Shown here one piece after another: positions 9,773-18,003 of a stretch of 64,000 nucleotides of DNA (its first letter is position 1; each line of letters starts with the position of its first letter). The position numbers were made by a program, and so were the translations under genes. The notes under the pieces are model-generated. The model made no database searches. It was not told the DNA's origin and saw only the letters and a program-made list of their open reading frames with translations. The stretch comes from Pseudomonas kribbensis (GTDB taxonomy: Bacteria > Pseudomonadota > Gammaproteobacteria > Pseudomonadales > Pseudomonadaceae). Location: the NCBI RefSeq assembly GCF_003352185.1, contig NZ_CP029608.1, forward strand, positions 2,728,001 to 2,792,000, read 5' to 3'.

Positions 9773-10390
9773 ATGAGTTTTTATGTGCTTTCACAGAAAG
9801 AGGAGCAAAGCTGTCCTGTCGGGATCTTACGTGCTGATCTTTTCGACAGATATTATTCCTGCACAAGAGATGTTGAATTTGGTTTTTTTTCCTGGTACGC
9901 GGAAAGGGGGAAGCCCGGGCCGCGTACACCCTTTCCGGAGGGCATGGTTTTAATCTCCAAAGATGAAAACTATGAATTCGATATTCGCAGCGTTTCGAAA
10001 TTTTTTCATGTAGTGAGTGACGAATTTTTAGCCGCCTGCAATAGCTTCAATGTGAATATGGTTGATAGCGTCAGGATCGACATGGTTTCGGAGGGCGGAA
10101 AAAGCATTTCCTCAAAGCATTACAATGCGGTGTTGTTCGATGAGTTGGATGTACGGACATACTGCGATCCGGCCTCTACGTTTGTAGAGGAAAAGGGCAG
10201 GCCGATCCGGTTCAAAAAATTAGTGCTTGCTGAAGATTGGAAATTCGACCTTTTCAAGTACAGAAGACAGGTGTCAGGAAGTGATAGCCTGATCTGTTCT
10301 CAGGTGTTCAGAGATGCGGCAATCGATTTCAAGGGTATTGATTTCACCCCTTTGGAAACGGTTGTCTGGTCTGGGATTAGACGAATATGA
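9773..10390 (+). CDS. candidate immunity protein, second copy
   Basis: A 205-residue paralogue of the preceding protein, sharing 'YVLSQKEE', 'CPVG', 'GFFSWYAE', 'EGMVLISKD', 'YNAVLF', 'DPASTF', 'RFKKLVL' and 'FTPLETVVWSG'. By eye roughly half the residues are identical, so the pair arose by an old tandem duplication. The copies may guard against variants of the nuclease tip, or one may have lost its partner toxin; nothing here shows which copy binds the resident toxin. The ATG follows the previous stop by 17 bases, and the stop overlaps the ATG of the next gene by four bases, so the three small genes are probably one transcript. Composition is again AT-rich relative to the flanks. Confidence 0.72.
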   Translation: MSFYVLSQKEEQSCPVGILRADLFDRYYSCTRDVEFGFFSWYAERGKPGPRTPFPEGMVLISKDENYEFDIRSVSKFFHVVSDEFLAACNSFNVNMVDSVRIDMVSEGGKSISSKHYNAVLFDELDVRTYCDPASTFVEEKGRPIRFKKLVLAEDWKFDLFKYRRQVSGSDSLICSQVFRDAAIDFKGIDFTPLETVVWSGIRRI

Positions 10391-10899
10391 AAGATGTAAA
10401 ACCGGATTTTCGCCTGGTCGATAAAACCAGTCCTGTTCATATTCAGGTATTTGCAGGTAATAGCTCTGATGGTCCGGTACACGAGGAACTCCCGGCTCGT
10501 GTTGTAGGCGCAACAGCCTATGAACTGCTGTCCTCGCCCGGGCTGGCGCTGAATATGGCCCGCGGAGACGTCATATCGATCAAAAACAAAAACACCCATG
10601 CGGTGGTGCTTGAACGAGGTGGTAACTTTTGCATTCACATATACGCCGATTCCATTCCTGCTGCGGATATCGCTGAGCTGGAAGTCGATGTGCGGCGTGA
10701 ACTGGGTGGAACGCTGGACGGCGTGTTTGAGGGCAATCTTTCGTTGGCCGTTCCAGCGAGCAACGGGATGAACAAGATCAACGAGGTTTTCGACCGGTTT
10801 CGCGATAGAACCGGGATTCAATGGTATTACGCCAACATCTATCAGAACCTGGATGACGATGATGACGAGACGCTGTTGAACTGGTGGCTCGAAGGCTGA
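10387..10899 (+). CDS. DUF4265-like protein in immunity cluster
   Basis: A 170-residue cytoplasmic protein translationally coupled to the second immunity gene (ATGA overlap). The segment 'YELLSSPGLALNMARGDVI' followed by 'ERGGNFCIHIY' resembles DUF4265 proteins, which recur in toxin-immunity clusters; the match is by eye. The C-terminus is acidic ('DDDDDE') and ends with 'LLNWWLEG'. There are no transmembrane segments or signal peptide. It may be a third immunity factor or an accessory to the effector. Its GC content is nearer to the chromosome than that of the two preceding genes, so it may have a different history. Confidence 0.6.
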   Translation: MKDVKPDFRLVDKTSPVHIQVFAGNSSDGPVHEELPARVVGATAYELLSSPGLALNMARGDVISIKNKNTHAVVLERGGNFCIHIYADSIPAADIAELEVDVRRELGGTLDGVFEGNLSLAVPASNGMNKINEVFDRFRDRTGIQWYYANIYQNLDDDDDETLLNWWLEG

Positions 10900-10992
10900 T
10901 GACCCTGAGCCACAGGCGCAAAATTCATCATCGATACCCAAGGGTACGAAGACGTGTGGATGGCTGAGTAACCAGGTCAAAGGAGAGACAAC

Positions 10993-11256
10993 ATGAAAGA
11001 CGCAATCCGCCTCGGCGACTCCACCACCCACGGTGGCAAGGTGCTCGAAGCTTTCTCCCGGACCGATCTCAACGGCAAGCCGATTGCCGGGGTCGGTCAC
11101 AAGGTCAGCTGCCCGTTGTGCAAAGGGATTTTTCCGATTGCCGAGGGCAGCAGCACCTACACCGTCGATGGCGTGCCGATCGCGCTCGACGGCATGAAAA
11201 CCGCCTGCGGTGCAGCGTTGATCGCCAGTGGACCCAAAGGGGCCGTGGTCAGCTGA
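10993..11256 (+). CDS. free-standing PAAR protein
   Basis: An 87-residue PAAR protein that would cap the VgrG tip as a sharp cone. It has the family's full length and features: 'AIRLGDSTTHGGKVLEA' at the start, 'GVGHKVSCPLCKG' in the middle, and 'GMKTACGAALIAS' near the end, with cysteine and histidine positions that coordinate the tip metal. The start is preceded by AAAGGAGAGA. Because the RHS protein lacks a fused PAAR domain, this gene likely supplies the missing tip in trans. A decayed fragment of a close PAAR homologue lies at 11802-11855, so the island once had two. Confidence 0.92.
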   Translation: MKDAIRLGDSTTHGGKVLEAFSRTDLNGKPIAGVGHKVSCPLCKGIFPIAEGSSTYTVDGVPIALDGMKTACGAALIASGPKGAVVS

Positions 11257-11391
11257 ATCCATATCCGCACATTGATTGCCATTTCCATGATTCGGCCTAT
11301 TCAGCGCGTTGTTTGAACAAAACATGCTTCAACCAAAACCCGCTTCACCCAAACAAGAGTTCAAAACTCTCCAACATTTAAAGGAATAAAT

Positions 11392-11787
11392 ATGAAGACC
11401 GCTTCTTTGATTCTCGCCATGGCAGCCGCGTTTGGCACCCACTCGCTCGCCCACGCCGAAGGGCAAGACGCCGCCACCCTGAAAGGGATTTACGACAACG
11501 GCCGCAACATGTCAGGCCTGATCAAAAGCTGTGTCGACAAGGGATTCCTGAAAGCGGACAGCACCGAGAACGCCAACAAGATGGCCGCATTCGTCGGCAA
11601 CATGCCAGGCGATTTCGACAAGCGTGACGGCGACAAGAACGAACAGTCTGGCCGTAAAGGCGAAGTGTTCACGGATGGGGAATACAAGAGCCTGGAAAGC
11701 AACCTGCCGCCCAACCTCACGCTCAAACAATGGTGCGAGCAAGCGGATCAGGGCATGCGTGAAGGGTTGAAGCGCGTCGGTCTGTAG
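11392..11787 (+). CDS. small exported protein, Rap1a/Tai-like
   Basis: A 131-residue protein with a Sec signal peptide (hydrophobic 'ASLILAMAAAFGTHSLAHA', likely cleaved after AHA, residue 22). The mature part has two cysteines ('LIKSCVDKGFL' and 'LKQWCEQADQ') that could form a disulfide and a charged middle. Size, export, cysteine pair and position recall Rap1a/Tai4-type periplasmic immunity proteins that neutralise T6SS amidases, but no amidase effector is present here and the resemblance is loose. It may protect against a periplasmic effector encoded elsewhere or be unrelated to T6SS. AAAGGAATAAAT precedes the ATG. Confidence 0.55.
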   Translation: MKTASLILAMAAAFGTHSLAHAEGQDAATLKGIYDNGRNMSGLIKSCVDKGFLKADSTENANKMAAFVGNMPGDFDKRDGDKNEQSGRKGEVFTDGEYKSLESNLPPNLTLKQWCEQADQGMREGLKRVGL

Positions 11788-11801
11788 CCGTCAGCCGATT
11801 C

Positions 11802-11855
11802 AGGACCGACTGCAACGGCAAGTCGATTGCCGCAGTCGGTCTTCAGGTCAGTTGA
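11802..11855 (+). pseudogene. PAAR gene relic
   Basis: Eighteen codons align without gaps to codons of the intact PAAR gene at 11061-11114. The relic reads R-T-D-C-N-G-K-S-I-A-A-V-G-L-Q-V-S-stop where the intact gene reads R-T-D-L-N-G-K-P-I-A-G-V-G-H-K-V-S-C. About 40 of the 54 bases match. No start, flanking PAAR sequence or continuation is recognisable. It is best explained as the remnant of a second, lost PAAR gene, or of a partial duplication of 10993-11256. Confidence 0.7.
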
Positions 11856-11879
11856 GCCCCCGATAGACAGGCCTAAGCT

Positions 11880-12034
11880 AATGCAAAAAAGATATTTGTT
11901 CGGAGTTTTATATATCGTTTAGTTTTGATTCACAGACGAATCAAAGCATCAAACCGACAGACCCCCGATTGCCATGACGGCACACGCTGAATCGATCACA
12001 GGCTCTTCAGGTTTGATTCACACGGGAGTGAATC
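11880..12034 (+). promoter_or_regulatory. AT-rich upstream region of oxygenase operon
   Basis: An AT-rich block (about 11884-11930) with TATATATC precedes the operon and is a plausible promoter. The 11-mer TTTGATTCACA occurs twice, at 11924-11934 and 12012-12022. The first copy sits in a stem (11924-11931 with 11938-11945). The second sits in a stem directly abutting the start codon: GATTCAC 12015-12021 with GTGAATC 12028-12034, the GGGAG ribosome site lying in the six-base loop. Operator or translational control is inferred. Confidence 0.45.
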
Positions 12035-13087
12035 ATGCCGCACACCTCAGATATCACCGCTTTACCCATCCTCGACTTGTCGCAGCTCGACGGTACACCG
12101 CAGCAGCGCCAGGCTTTTCTCGATGATCTGCGCCACGCCGCCCGCGATGTGGGTTTTTTCTACCTGACCGGCCATGGCATCGACGCCAGTCTTCTCAAGC
12201 AAGTTCAGGATCACGCCCGGCAATTCTTCGCCTTGCCCGACAGCGAGAAAACCGCTGTCGGGATGATCAATTCGCCGCATTTTCGCGGTTACAACCGCGC
12301 CGCTTCGGAGATCACTCGCGGCCAGCCGGATCAACGTGAACAGTTCGATCTGGGTGCCGAGCGTGAAGTCTTGCCGCTGACGGCCGACAGTCCGCTGTGG
12401 ACGCGTTTGCAAGGACCAAACCAATGGCCGCAGGCGTTGCCGCAACTCAAGCCGTTGCTGCTCGATTGGCAGCAAGCAATGACCCAAATGTCTTTGCGCC
12501 TGCTGCGCGCTTTCGCCCAGGCACTCGCGCTGCCGGAGAACGCCTTCGACCGTTTGTACGGCGACAAACCCAACGAACACATCAAGCTGATGCGCTATCC
12601 GGGACAGTCCTCGACGGCGAGTAATCAGGGCGTCGGCGCGCACAAGGATTCCGGTTTCCTCAGTTTCCTGCTGCAAGACCGGCACGCCGGCCTGCAAGTG
12701 GAAATCGAAGAGGGGCGCTGGATCGATGCGCTGCCACGGGACAACACCCTGGTGGTCAACATCGGCGAGCTGCTGGAGCTGGCCACCAACGGTTACCTGC
12801 GCGCCACGGTGCATCGCGTGGTGTCGCCGCCGGCGGGCAGCGAGCGTTTGTCCATCGCGTTTTTCCTTGGCGCACAACTCGACGCGGTGGTGCCGCTGTA
12901 CCCGCTGCCGGCGGTGTTGCTGCGCGAAGCGCGAGGTCCGGCGAGCGATCCGCTCAATCCACTGTTTCGTGATGTCGGCTGGAATTACCTCAAGGGCCGA
13001 CTGCGCTCCCATCCCGATGTCGCGCAGCGCTTTTACGCCGATGCGTCGAATACCAGCACACCGCTTCGCAAGACCGCAGAAGCCTGA
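12035..13087 (+). CDS. isopenicillin-N-synthase-type Fe(II)/2OG oxygenase
   Basis: A 350-residue cytoplasmic dioxygenase of the isopenicillin N synthase-like family, which uses Fe(II) and usually 2-oxoglutarate to hydroxylate or desaturate small molecules. The N-terminal DIOX_N part opens 'LPILDLSQLDG' and contains 'DVGFFYLTGHGI'. The iron site is H203-x-D205 ('AHKDSGFLS') and H260 ('ATVHRVVS'). The co-substrate motif R271-x-S273 ('SERLSIAFF') suggests that 2-oxoglutarate is used. It heads a run of transport genes, with MetQ 27 bases after it, so its substrate is probably the imported compound. The start ATG is preceded by GGGAG inside a small stem-loop. The exact reaction cannot be read from sequence. 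Confidence 0.88.
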   Translation: MPHTSDITALPILDLSQLDGTPQQRQAFLDDLRHAARDVGFFYLTGHGIDASLLKQVQDHARQFFALPDSEKTAVGMINSPHFRGYNRAASEITRGQPDQREQFDLGAEREVLPLTADSPLWTRLQGPNQWPQALPQLKPLLLDWQQAMTQMSLRLLRAFAQALALPENAFDRLYGDKPNEHIKLMRYPGQSSTASNQGVGAHKDSGFLSFLLQDRHAGLQVEIEEGRWIDALPRDNTLVVNIGELLELATNGYLRATVHRVVSPPAGSERLSIAFFLGAQLDAVVPLYPLPAVLLREARGPASDPLNPLFRDVGWNYLKGRLRSHPDVAQRFYADASNTSTPLRKTAEA

Positions 13088-13114
13088 TCCATCACTCGCT
13101 AAAGGATGCTCCTC

Positions 13115-13924
13115 ATGTTGAAAACAGCAGGTTTGACCCTGGCCGTCCTCGGCGCGCTGGTGACTTCGTTCAGTGCTCAAGCGCTGGAGCCGTTGCGGGT
13201 TGCCGCCGACCCGGTGCCCCACGCGCAGATTCTGGCCTACATCCAGAAGCTTGATCCGCAACTGAACCTCAAGGTGATCGAAATCCCCCAGGGCGTGAAC
13301 TCCAACGAGCTGCTGGTACACGGCGATGTGGACGCTAACTACTTCCAGCATCTGCCGTACCTGCAATCCCAGGAAAAGGCCCTCGGCGAAAAACTCGCAG
13401 TGGCCGCCACGGTGCACATCGAACCGCTGGGCATCTATTCCCATCGCCACAAAACCTTCGCCCAGGTGCCGGACAAGGGCACGGTCGCGGTGCCGAACAA
13501 CGTCACCAACCTGAGCCGCGCGTTGTACCTGTTGCAGGACAACGGCCTGATCAAACTCAAGCCTGGTTTCAATGACCCGGCGGCCGATCAGGCGACACCC
13601 AAGGACATTGCCGAAAACCCGAAACACCTGAAGATCCTCGAAATCGAATCACCGCAACTGCCTCGCGCACTGGACGACGTGGATCTGGCGGTAATCAACG
13701 GCAACTACGCGCTGGAGGCCGGGCTGGTGCCGGCCAGGGATGCGCTCGGTCTGGAGAAGGCCGAACACAACCCGTACGCCAACATTCTGGTGACCACGCC
13801 GAAACTGGAAAACGATCCGCGCATCCAGCAACTGGCCAGGGACCTGACTTCGCCGCAAGTGGCCAAGTACATCGCCGAAAGCTTCAAGGGCTCGGTGATC
13901 GCTGTGGCGGATGCCAAGCCATGA
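13115..13924 (+). CDS. metQ: MetQ/NlpA-like substrate-binding protein
   Basis: Periplasmic binding component of a MetNIQ-type importer for methionine or related compounds. The start is placed at ATG 13115, eight bases after AAAGGA; an ATG nine bases upstream overlaps that site. The product is 269 residues: a signal peptide ending 'SFSAQA', then the NlpA fold with '[14 protein letters not shown]' and '[19 protein letters not shown]', which is diagnostic of the family. There is no lipobox cysteine, so it is probably soluble rather than lipid-anchored. The stop overlaps the next ATG by four bases. Being in an operon with an oxygenase suggests a ligand other than plain methionine. Confidence 0.9.
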   Translation: MLKTAGLTLAVLGALVTSFSAQALEPLRVAADPVPHAQILAYIQKLDPQLNLKVIEIPQGVNSNELLVHGDVDANYFQHLPYLQSQEKALGEKLAVAATVHIEPLGIYSHRHKTFAQVPDKGTVAVPNNVTNLSRALYLLQDNGLIKLKPGFNDPAADQATPKDIAENPKHLKILEIESPQLPRALDDVDLAVINGNYALEAGLVPARDALGLEKAEHNPYANILVTTPKLENDPRIQQLARDLTSPQVAKYIAESFKGSVIAVADAKP

Positions 13925-14721
13925 TCGTTGTCGAGCGGTTGAGCAAGACCTATCCGGCCGCGTCGATCCCGGCGCTGGATCAGGTATCGCTGAGCATTCC
14001 CGATGGCGCGATCTACGGGATTCTCGGGCGCAGCGGCGCGGGCAAATCGACGCTGCTGCGCTGCCTCAATCTGCTCGAGCGCCCGGACGCCGGGCGGATT
14101 CTGCTGGACGGCGAAGACCTCACGGCGCTGTCCGACCGTGAGCTGCGCCGCCAGCGTCAGCGCATCGGCATGATCTTTCAGGGCTTCAATCTGCTGCATT
14201 CGCGCAATGTGTTCGACAACGTCGCGGTGCCGCTGGAAATCGCCAAAGTCGCCAAACCACAGCGACATGAACGGGTTCGGGAGTTACTGGATCTGGTGGG
14301 CTTGAGCGACAAGGCCGAAGCTTTTCCGTCGCAACTGTCCGGCGGCCAAAAGCAGCGGGTCGGGATCGCCCGGGCCCTGGCGGCGCGGCCGGCATATCTG
14401 TTGTCGGACGAAGCCACCAGCGCGCTCGATCCGGAAACCACCGCGTCGATTCTGGAGCTGCTGCGCGACATCAATCGTCAGCTCGGACTGACCATCGTGC
14501 TGATCACTCATGAGCTGGACGTGGTGCGCTCGATCTGCGATCACGCCGCCTCCATGGCCAACGGAAGGCTGGTGGAGGCAGGGCCGGTCGCCAGACTGCG
14601 CGCCGACCCACAGTCCTCACTCGGCGCGTCACTGCGGCCCAGTTGCGGATTGCCGCTGGGGCACGACGCACCGGGCCTGAGTTTTCTGCGGCAATACGGC
14701 GTACGGGCGGCCCACTCATGA
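13921..14721 (+). CDS. metN: MetN-like ABC transporter ATPase
   Basis: Energises the MetQNI-type importer. The 266-residue product shows Walker A 'GRSGAGKST', Q-loop 'IFQGFNLL', signature '[15 protein letters not shown]', and switch histidine in 'LITHELDVV'. Walker B reads '[13 protein letters not shown]', with serine where many ABC ATPases have a hydrophobic residue or cysteine before the D-E pair; this is tolerated in MetN proteins. The C-terminus is short, so the usual C2 regulatory domain of E. coli MetN (about 343 residues), which senses methionine, is missing or vestigial. Feedback inhibition is therefore probably absent. It overlaps its neighbours on both sides by four bases. Confidence 0.92.
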   Translation: MIVVERLSKTYPAASIPALDQVSLSIPDGAIYGILGRSGAGKSTLLRCLNLLERPDAGRILLDGEDLTALSDRELRRQRQRIGMIFQGFNLLHSRNVFDNVAVPLEIAKVAKPQRHERVRELLDLVGLSDKAEAFPSQLSGGQKQRVGIARALAARPAYLLSDEATSALDPETTASILELLRDINRQLGLTIVLITHELDVVRSICDHAASMANGRLVEAGPVARLRADPQSSLGASLRPSCGLPLGHDAPGLSFLRQYGVRAAHS

Positions 14722-15389
14722 ACCGCGTGATCGACTGGAATGAAATCCTGCAACTGGTGCTCAACGCCACCGGCGAAACCCTGTACATGGTGCTGCTCGC
14801 CGGGCTGTTCACGCTGTTGATCGGCCTGCCGCTGGGGGTGTTGCTGTTCATCAGCCGCCGTCAGGGTCTGTACCCGTTGCCCCGGATCAATCAGGCACTG
14901 GGCGCGATCATCAACCTTGGTCGCTCGCTGCCATTTGTGGTGATGCTGATTGCCCTGATCCCGTTGACCCGTCTGGTGGTCGGCACCACGTTGGGCAGCA
15001 CCGCCGCCGTGGTGCCGATCACCATCGGTGCCTTTCCGTTTTTTGCGCGGATCGTCGAGAACGCCCTGGACGAAGTCGAAAAGGGCCGCATCGAAGCGAT
15101 CCTGGCCATGGGCGGTGACATCCGCCACGTGATTTTCAAAGTGCTGCTGCCCGAAGCGCTGCCGGCCCTGTTGGCGGGCGTGACCCTGACGCTGGTGATG
15201 CTGATCGGTTTTTCCTCCATGGCCGGAGTGATCGGTGGCGGGGGACTGGGCGATCTGGCCATCCGTTACGGTTATCAGCGGTTCAATAATGAAGTGATGG
15301 TCGCCACGGTCGTGGTGCTGGTCATCCTCGTCCAGGGTGTGCAGAGCCTGGGTGATCGGCTGGTTCGTTCGCTGGCTCATCGACGTTAA
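14718..15389 (+). CDS. metI: MetI-like ABC permease
   Basis: The 223-residue membrane permease of the MetQNI-type importer. ATG 14718 overlaps the metN stop (ATGA); a longer frame from 14643 would lie inside metN. Five to six hydrophobic segments are visible, the first '[19 protein letters not shown]'. The coupling-helix motif is '[19 protein letters not shown]', and the C-terminal part contains '[16 protein letters not shown]', which is characteristic of MetI. The family's usual length is 215-230. The next gene starts eight bases on. Confidence 0.92.
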   Translation: MNRVIDWNEILQLVLNATGETLYMVLLAGLFTLLIGLPLGVLLFISRRQGLYPLPRINQALGAIINLGRSLPFVVMLIALIPLTRLVVGTTLGSTAAVVPITIGAFPFFARIVENALDEVEKGRIEAILAMGGDIRHVIFKVLLPEALPALLAGVTLTLVMLIGFSSMAGVIGGGGLGDLAIRYGYQRFNNEVMVATVVVLVILVQGVQSLGDRLVRSLAHRR

Positions 15390-15397
15390 GGAATTTT

Positions 15398-16954
15398 ATG
15401 AGTGCGCCTGTCGCCGTGGCCTCTGAGCCGCTGATTCGTGTCCGTGAACTGAGCAAGGCCTTCGGCTCGAACCGCGCGCTGGATCGGGTCAGTCTGGAGA
15501 TTTTTCCCGCTGAAGTGGTGGCGCTGCTCGGTGCCAATGGTGCGGGAAAATCGACGCTGGTGAAGATCCTCGCCGGTAGCCAGTCCGCCGACAGCGGCGA
15601 GATTCAAGTGGACGGTCAGCCTCGGCAATTCAACTCGCCGCTATCCGCTCGGCGGGTCGGCATCGTCGCGGTTCATCAGCAGATCAACGAGGGCATCGCA
15701 CCCGGATTGAGCGTGGCGGAAAACCTGCTGCTCGATGAACTGTGCCGCCCGGACGGCGACTTCTGGCTCAACCGCAAACGCCTGCTGGAACGTGCCGCGA
15801 GCATTGCCGCCGGGCTCGGGCTGGAGTTGCCGCTGGAGCAACCGATCGAACACCTCGGCCAGGCCGAACGGCAACTGGTGGTGCTGGCCCGTGCCTTTGC
15901 TCTGCAGCCACGGTTGCTGATTCTCGACGAACCGACAGCAGCGCTGTCGGATGCCGAAGCACAACGCTTGTTCGGTCTGATCGACACGCTGTGCAGCCGA
16001 GGCGTGGCGATTGTTTATATCTCTCATCGCTTGTCGGATCTGCAACGGGTGGCGGATCGAGCCATCGTCCTGCGTGACGGGCAACTGGCCGGCGAATTCA
16101 GTGCGCGGCAACTGCCTCAAGCGCTGGAAGCCATGCTCGGCCAGGCGCTGGAGGCGCACGTCTACACGCCGCGAGCCACAGGGCGCGAAGTGCTGAAGCT
16201 GCGCGAAGTGAAACTGCTGCCACGCACGCAAGCGTTTGACCTGGCCCTGCACGAAGGCGAAGTCGTAGTGCTGACCGGACTGCTCGGTGCCGGCAAAAGC
16301 GAGATCGCCGAGGTACTGTTCGGTCTGCGCAAACCCTTGTCCGTGTCATTGCAACTGGACGGCACCGACTGGCAGCCGGGCTCGCCGCGTCAGGCGATCC
16401 AGAGCGGCGTGTTCTTCGCCGCCGAAGACCGGGCCAGCCAATCGCTGGTGCCGGATTTTTCATTGCGCCGCACCCTGACCTTGCCGTTTCTCGAACGCTT
16501 CACCCGTGGCGGTTTTATCCGCAATCGCGCCGAAGCGGCAGCGGTGGAAGCGCAGGTTGCGGCGCTGGGGATCAAGACCGCCGGCATCGATGTGCCGATG
16601 AGTGCGCTGTCCGGCGGCAATCAGCAGAAAGTCGTGCTCGGTCGCTGGCTGCTCGGCGAGGGCCGGGTGCTGATCCTGGACGAGCCTTTTCAGGGCGTCG
16701 ATGTACGTGCCCGACGCGAGATCGGCCAACTGCTGCGCGACAGCGCCGATGGCCGCGCCACGCTGGTGATCTGTGCGGATGTCGATGAAGCGCTGGAGAT
16801 CGCCGACCGGATTCTGCTGGTACGTGATCACGCGGTGGTCGCCGAGTACCCGCGTGCCGATCTGGATCGCGCCGTTCTGGTCGCAGCGCTGGCCGGTGCC
16901 AATCCGCAGAATTCTTTTGTTCAAGCCGCGCCAAGGAGTAGAGCGAGTGCCTGA
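15398..16954 (+). CDS. RbsA/XylG-type duplicated ABC ATPase
   Basis: A 518-residue ATPase with two fused nucleotide-binding domains, the architecture of carbohydrate-type (CUT2) importers. The N-terminal domain has Walker A 'GANGAGKSTLVK' and Walker B 'LLILDEPTAALS', but its signature is degenerate ('LGQAERQLVVLARAF'). The C-terminal domain has Walker A 'GLLGAGKSEIAE', signature 'LSGGNQQKVVLGRWL' and Walker B 'VLILDEPFQGVD'. The C-terminal site replaces the canonical GKS/T-T, as is usual in this family. It works with the permease and binding protein that follow. Substrates of CUT2 relatives include sugars, nucleosides and autoinducer-2, so the label 'sugar' is only nominal here. Confidence 0.93.
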   Translation: MSAPVAVASEPLIRVRELSKAFGSNRALDRVSLEIFPAEVVALLGANGAGKSTLVKILAGSQSADSGEIQVDGQPRQFNSPLSARRVGIVAVHQQINEGIAPGLSVAENLLLDELCRPDGDFWLNRKRLLERAASIAAGLGLELPLEQPIEHLGQAERQLVVLARAFALQPRLLILDEPTAALSDAEAQRLFGLIDTLCSRGVAIVYISHRLSDLQRVADRAIVLRDGQLAGEFSARQLPQALEAMLGQALEAHVYTPRATGREVLKLREVKLLPRTQAFDLALHEGEVVVLTGLLGAGKSEIAEVLFGLRKPLSVSLQLDGTDWQPGSPRQAIQSGVFFAAEDRASQSLVPDFSLRRTLTLPFLERFTRGGFIRNRAEAAAVEAQVAALGIKTAGIDVPMSALSGGNQQKVVLGRWLLGEGRVLILDEPFQGVDVRARREIGQLLRDSADGRATLVICADVDEALEIADRILLVRDHAVVAEYPRADLDRAVLVAALAGANPQNSFVQAAPRSRASA

Positions 16955-17972
16955 TTCGAGTTCCCTGTTGTCATCCGCCCCGGCAACGTCCGAGCGCTTC
17001 GTGCAGGCGCTGATTCGCTACGGTCTGCTGTGGGTACTGGCGTTGATCGTGGTGTTTTTCAGTGTCGCGGAGCCGGCGTTTCTGCGGGTCGGCAACCTGT
17101 TCAGCATCTTGCAGTCGGTGTCGATTGTCGCGCTGCTGGCATTGGGCGTGACGCTGACCATGGCCGTTGGCGGGCTGGACTTGTCCATTGGTGCGGTGGC
17201 GGCCATGAGCCTGATGATCGCCAGTTACGTGATGGTGGTGCTCGGTTGGGGCGCGCTGCCGGCGGTGCTGATCAGTCTGGCGGGCGGCGCGTTGGTCGGG
17301 CTGCTCAACGGCTGGCTGATCGTGAAGATGCGTGTGCCGGACATTCTCGCGACGCTGGGCAGCATGTTCCTGGTGATCGGCGTGCAACTGATTCCCACGG
17401 GCGGGCGCTCGATTGCGGTGGGCATGACCCTGCCCAATGGCGACGAAACCGAAGGCTCGTTCAGTGCGCTGTTTCTCGCCCTCGGACGTGGACGGCTGTG
17501 GGACGTGGTGCCGGTTCCGGTGCTGATCACTGCGGTTGTCGCGCTGGCAGTGTGGCTGTTTCTCGAACGTACGCGCATCGGCCGATTGTTCTACGCGATT
17601 GGTGGCAACGAGCAGGCGGCGCGCCTGGCCGGTGCGCCGGTGCAGCGCTTCAAGTTGCTCGCTTACGTACTGTCGTCGCTGCTGGCCTCGCTTGGCGGAG
17701 TGTTGTTGGCGGCGCGGTTGGGGCGCGGCGATGTCAGTTCCGGCAACGGCCTGGTGCTGGATGCACTCGGCGCCGCGCTGATCGGTTTTGCCGTGCTCGG
17801 GGCGAAGAAACCCAACGCGTTCGGCACGCTGGTCGGCGCGTTGCTGGTGGCGTCGTTGCTCAACGGCCTGACCATGCTCAACGCACCGTATTACGCACAG
17901 GATTTCGTCAAGGGACTGGTGCTGGTGCTGGCCCTGATGTTCACCTTCGGCCTCGCGCATCGGGCGCGCTGA
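16947..17972 (+). CDS. RbsC-type ABC permease
   Basis: A 341-residue membrane component of the CUT2-type importer. The start is GTG 16947, eight bases after AAGGAG (16933-16938), overlapping the ATPase stop; an ATG-less extension upstream lies inside that gene. About eight to ten hydrophobic segments are visible. 'ALGVTLTMAVGGLDLSIGAV' is the conserved family signature, and 'GGNEQAARLAGAPVQRFK' is the typical cytoplasmic loop. The operon order ATPase-permease-binding protein is conserved for this type. Confidence 0.93.
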   Translation: MPDSSSLLSSAPATSERFVQALIRYGLLWVLALIVVFFSVAEPAFLRVGNLFSILQSVSIVALLALGVTLTMAVGGLDLSIGAVAAMSLMIASYVMVVLGWGALPAVLISLAGGALVGLLNGWLIVKMRVPDILATLGSMFLVIGVQLIPTGGRSIAVGMTLPNGDETEGSFSALFLALGRGRLWDVVPVPVLITAVVALAVWLFLERTRIGRLFYAIGGNEQAARLAGAPVQRFKLLAYVLSSLLASLGGVLLAARLGRGDVSSGNGLVLDALGAALIGFAVLGAKKPNAFGTLVGALLVASLLNGLTMLNAPYYAQDFVKGLVLVLALMFTFGLAHRAR

Positions 17973-18003
17973 GCCGGTTCATTGATGCTTCAAGGAAAGA
18001 TCC

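Noticed and set aside
12062..13627. 521-codon open frame antisense to the oxygenase and metQ genes
   Set aside because: It crosses two well-supported genes, lacks a start site and reads as repetitive basic sequence.
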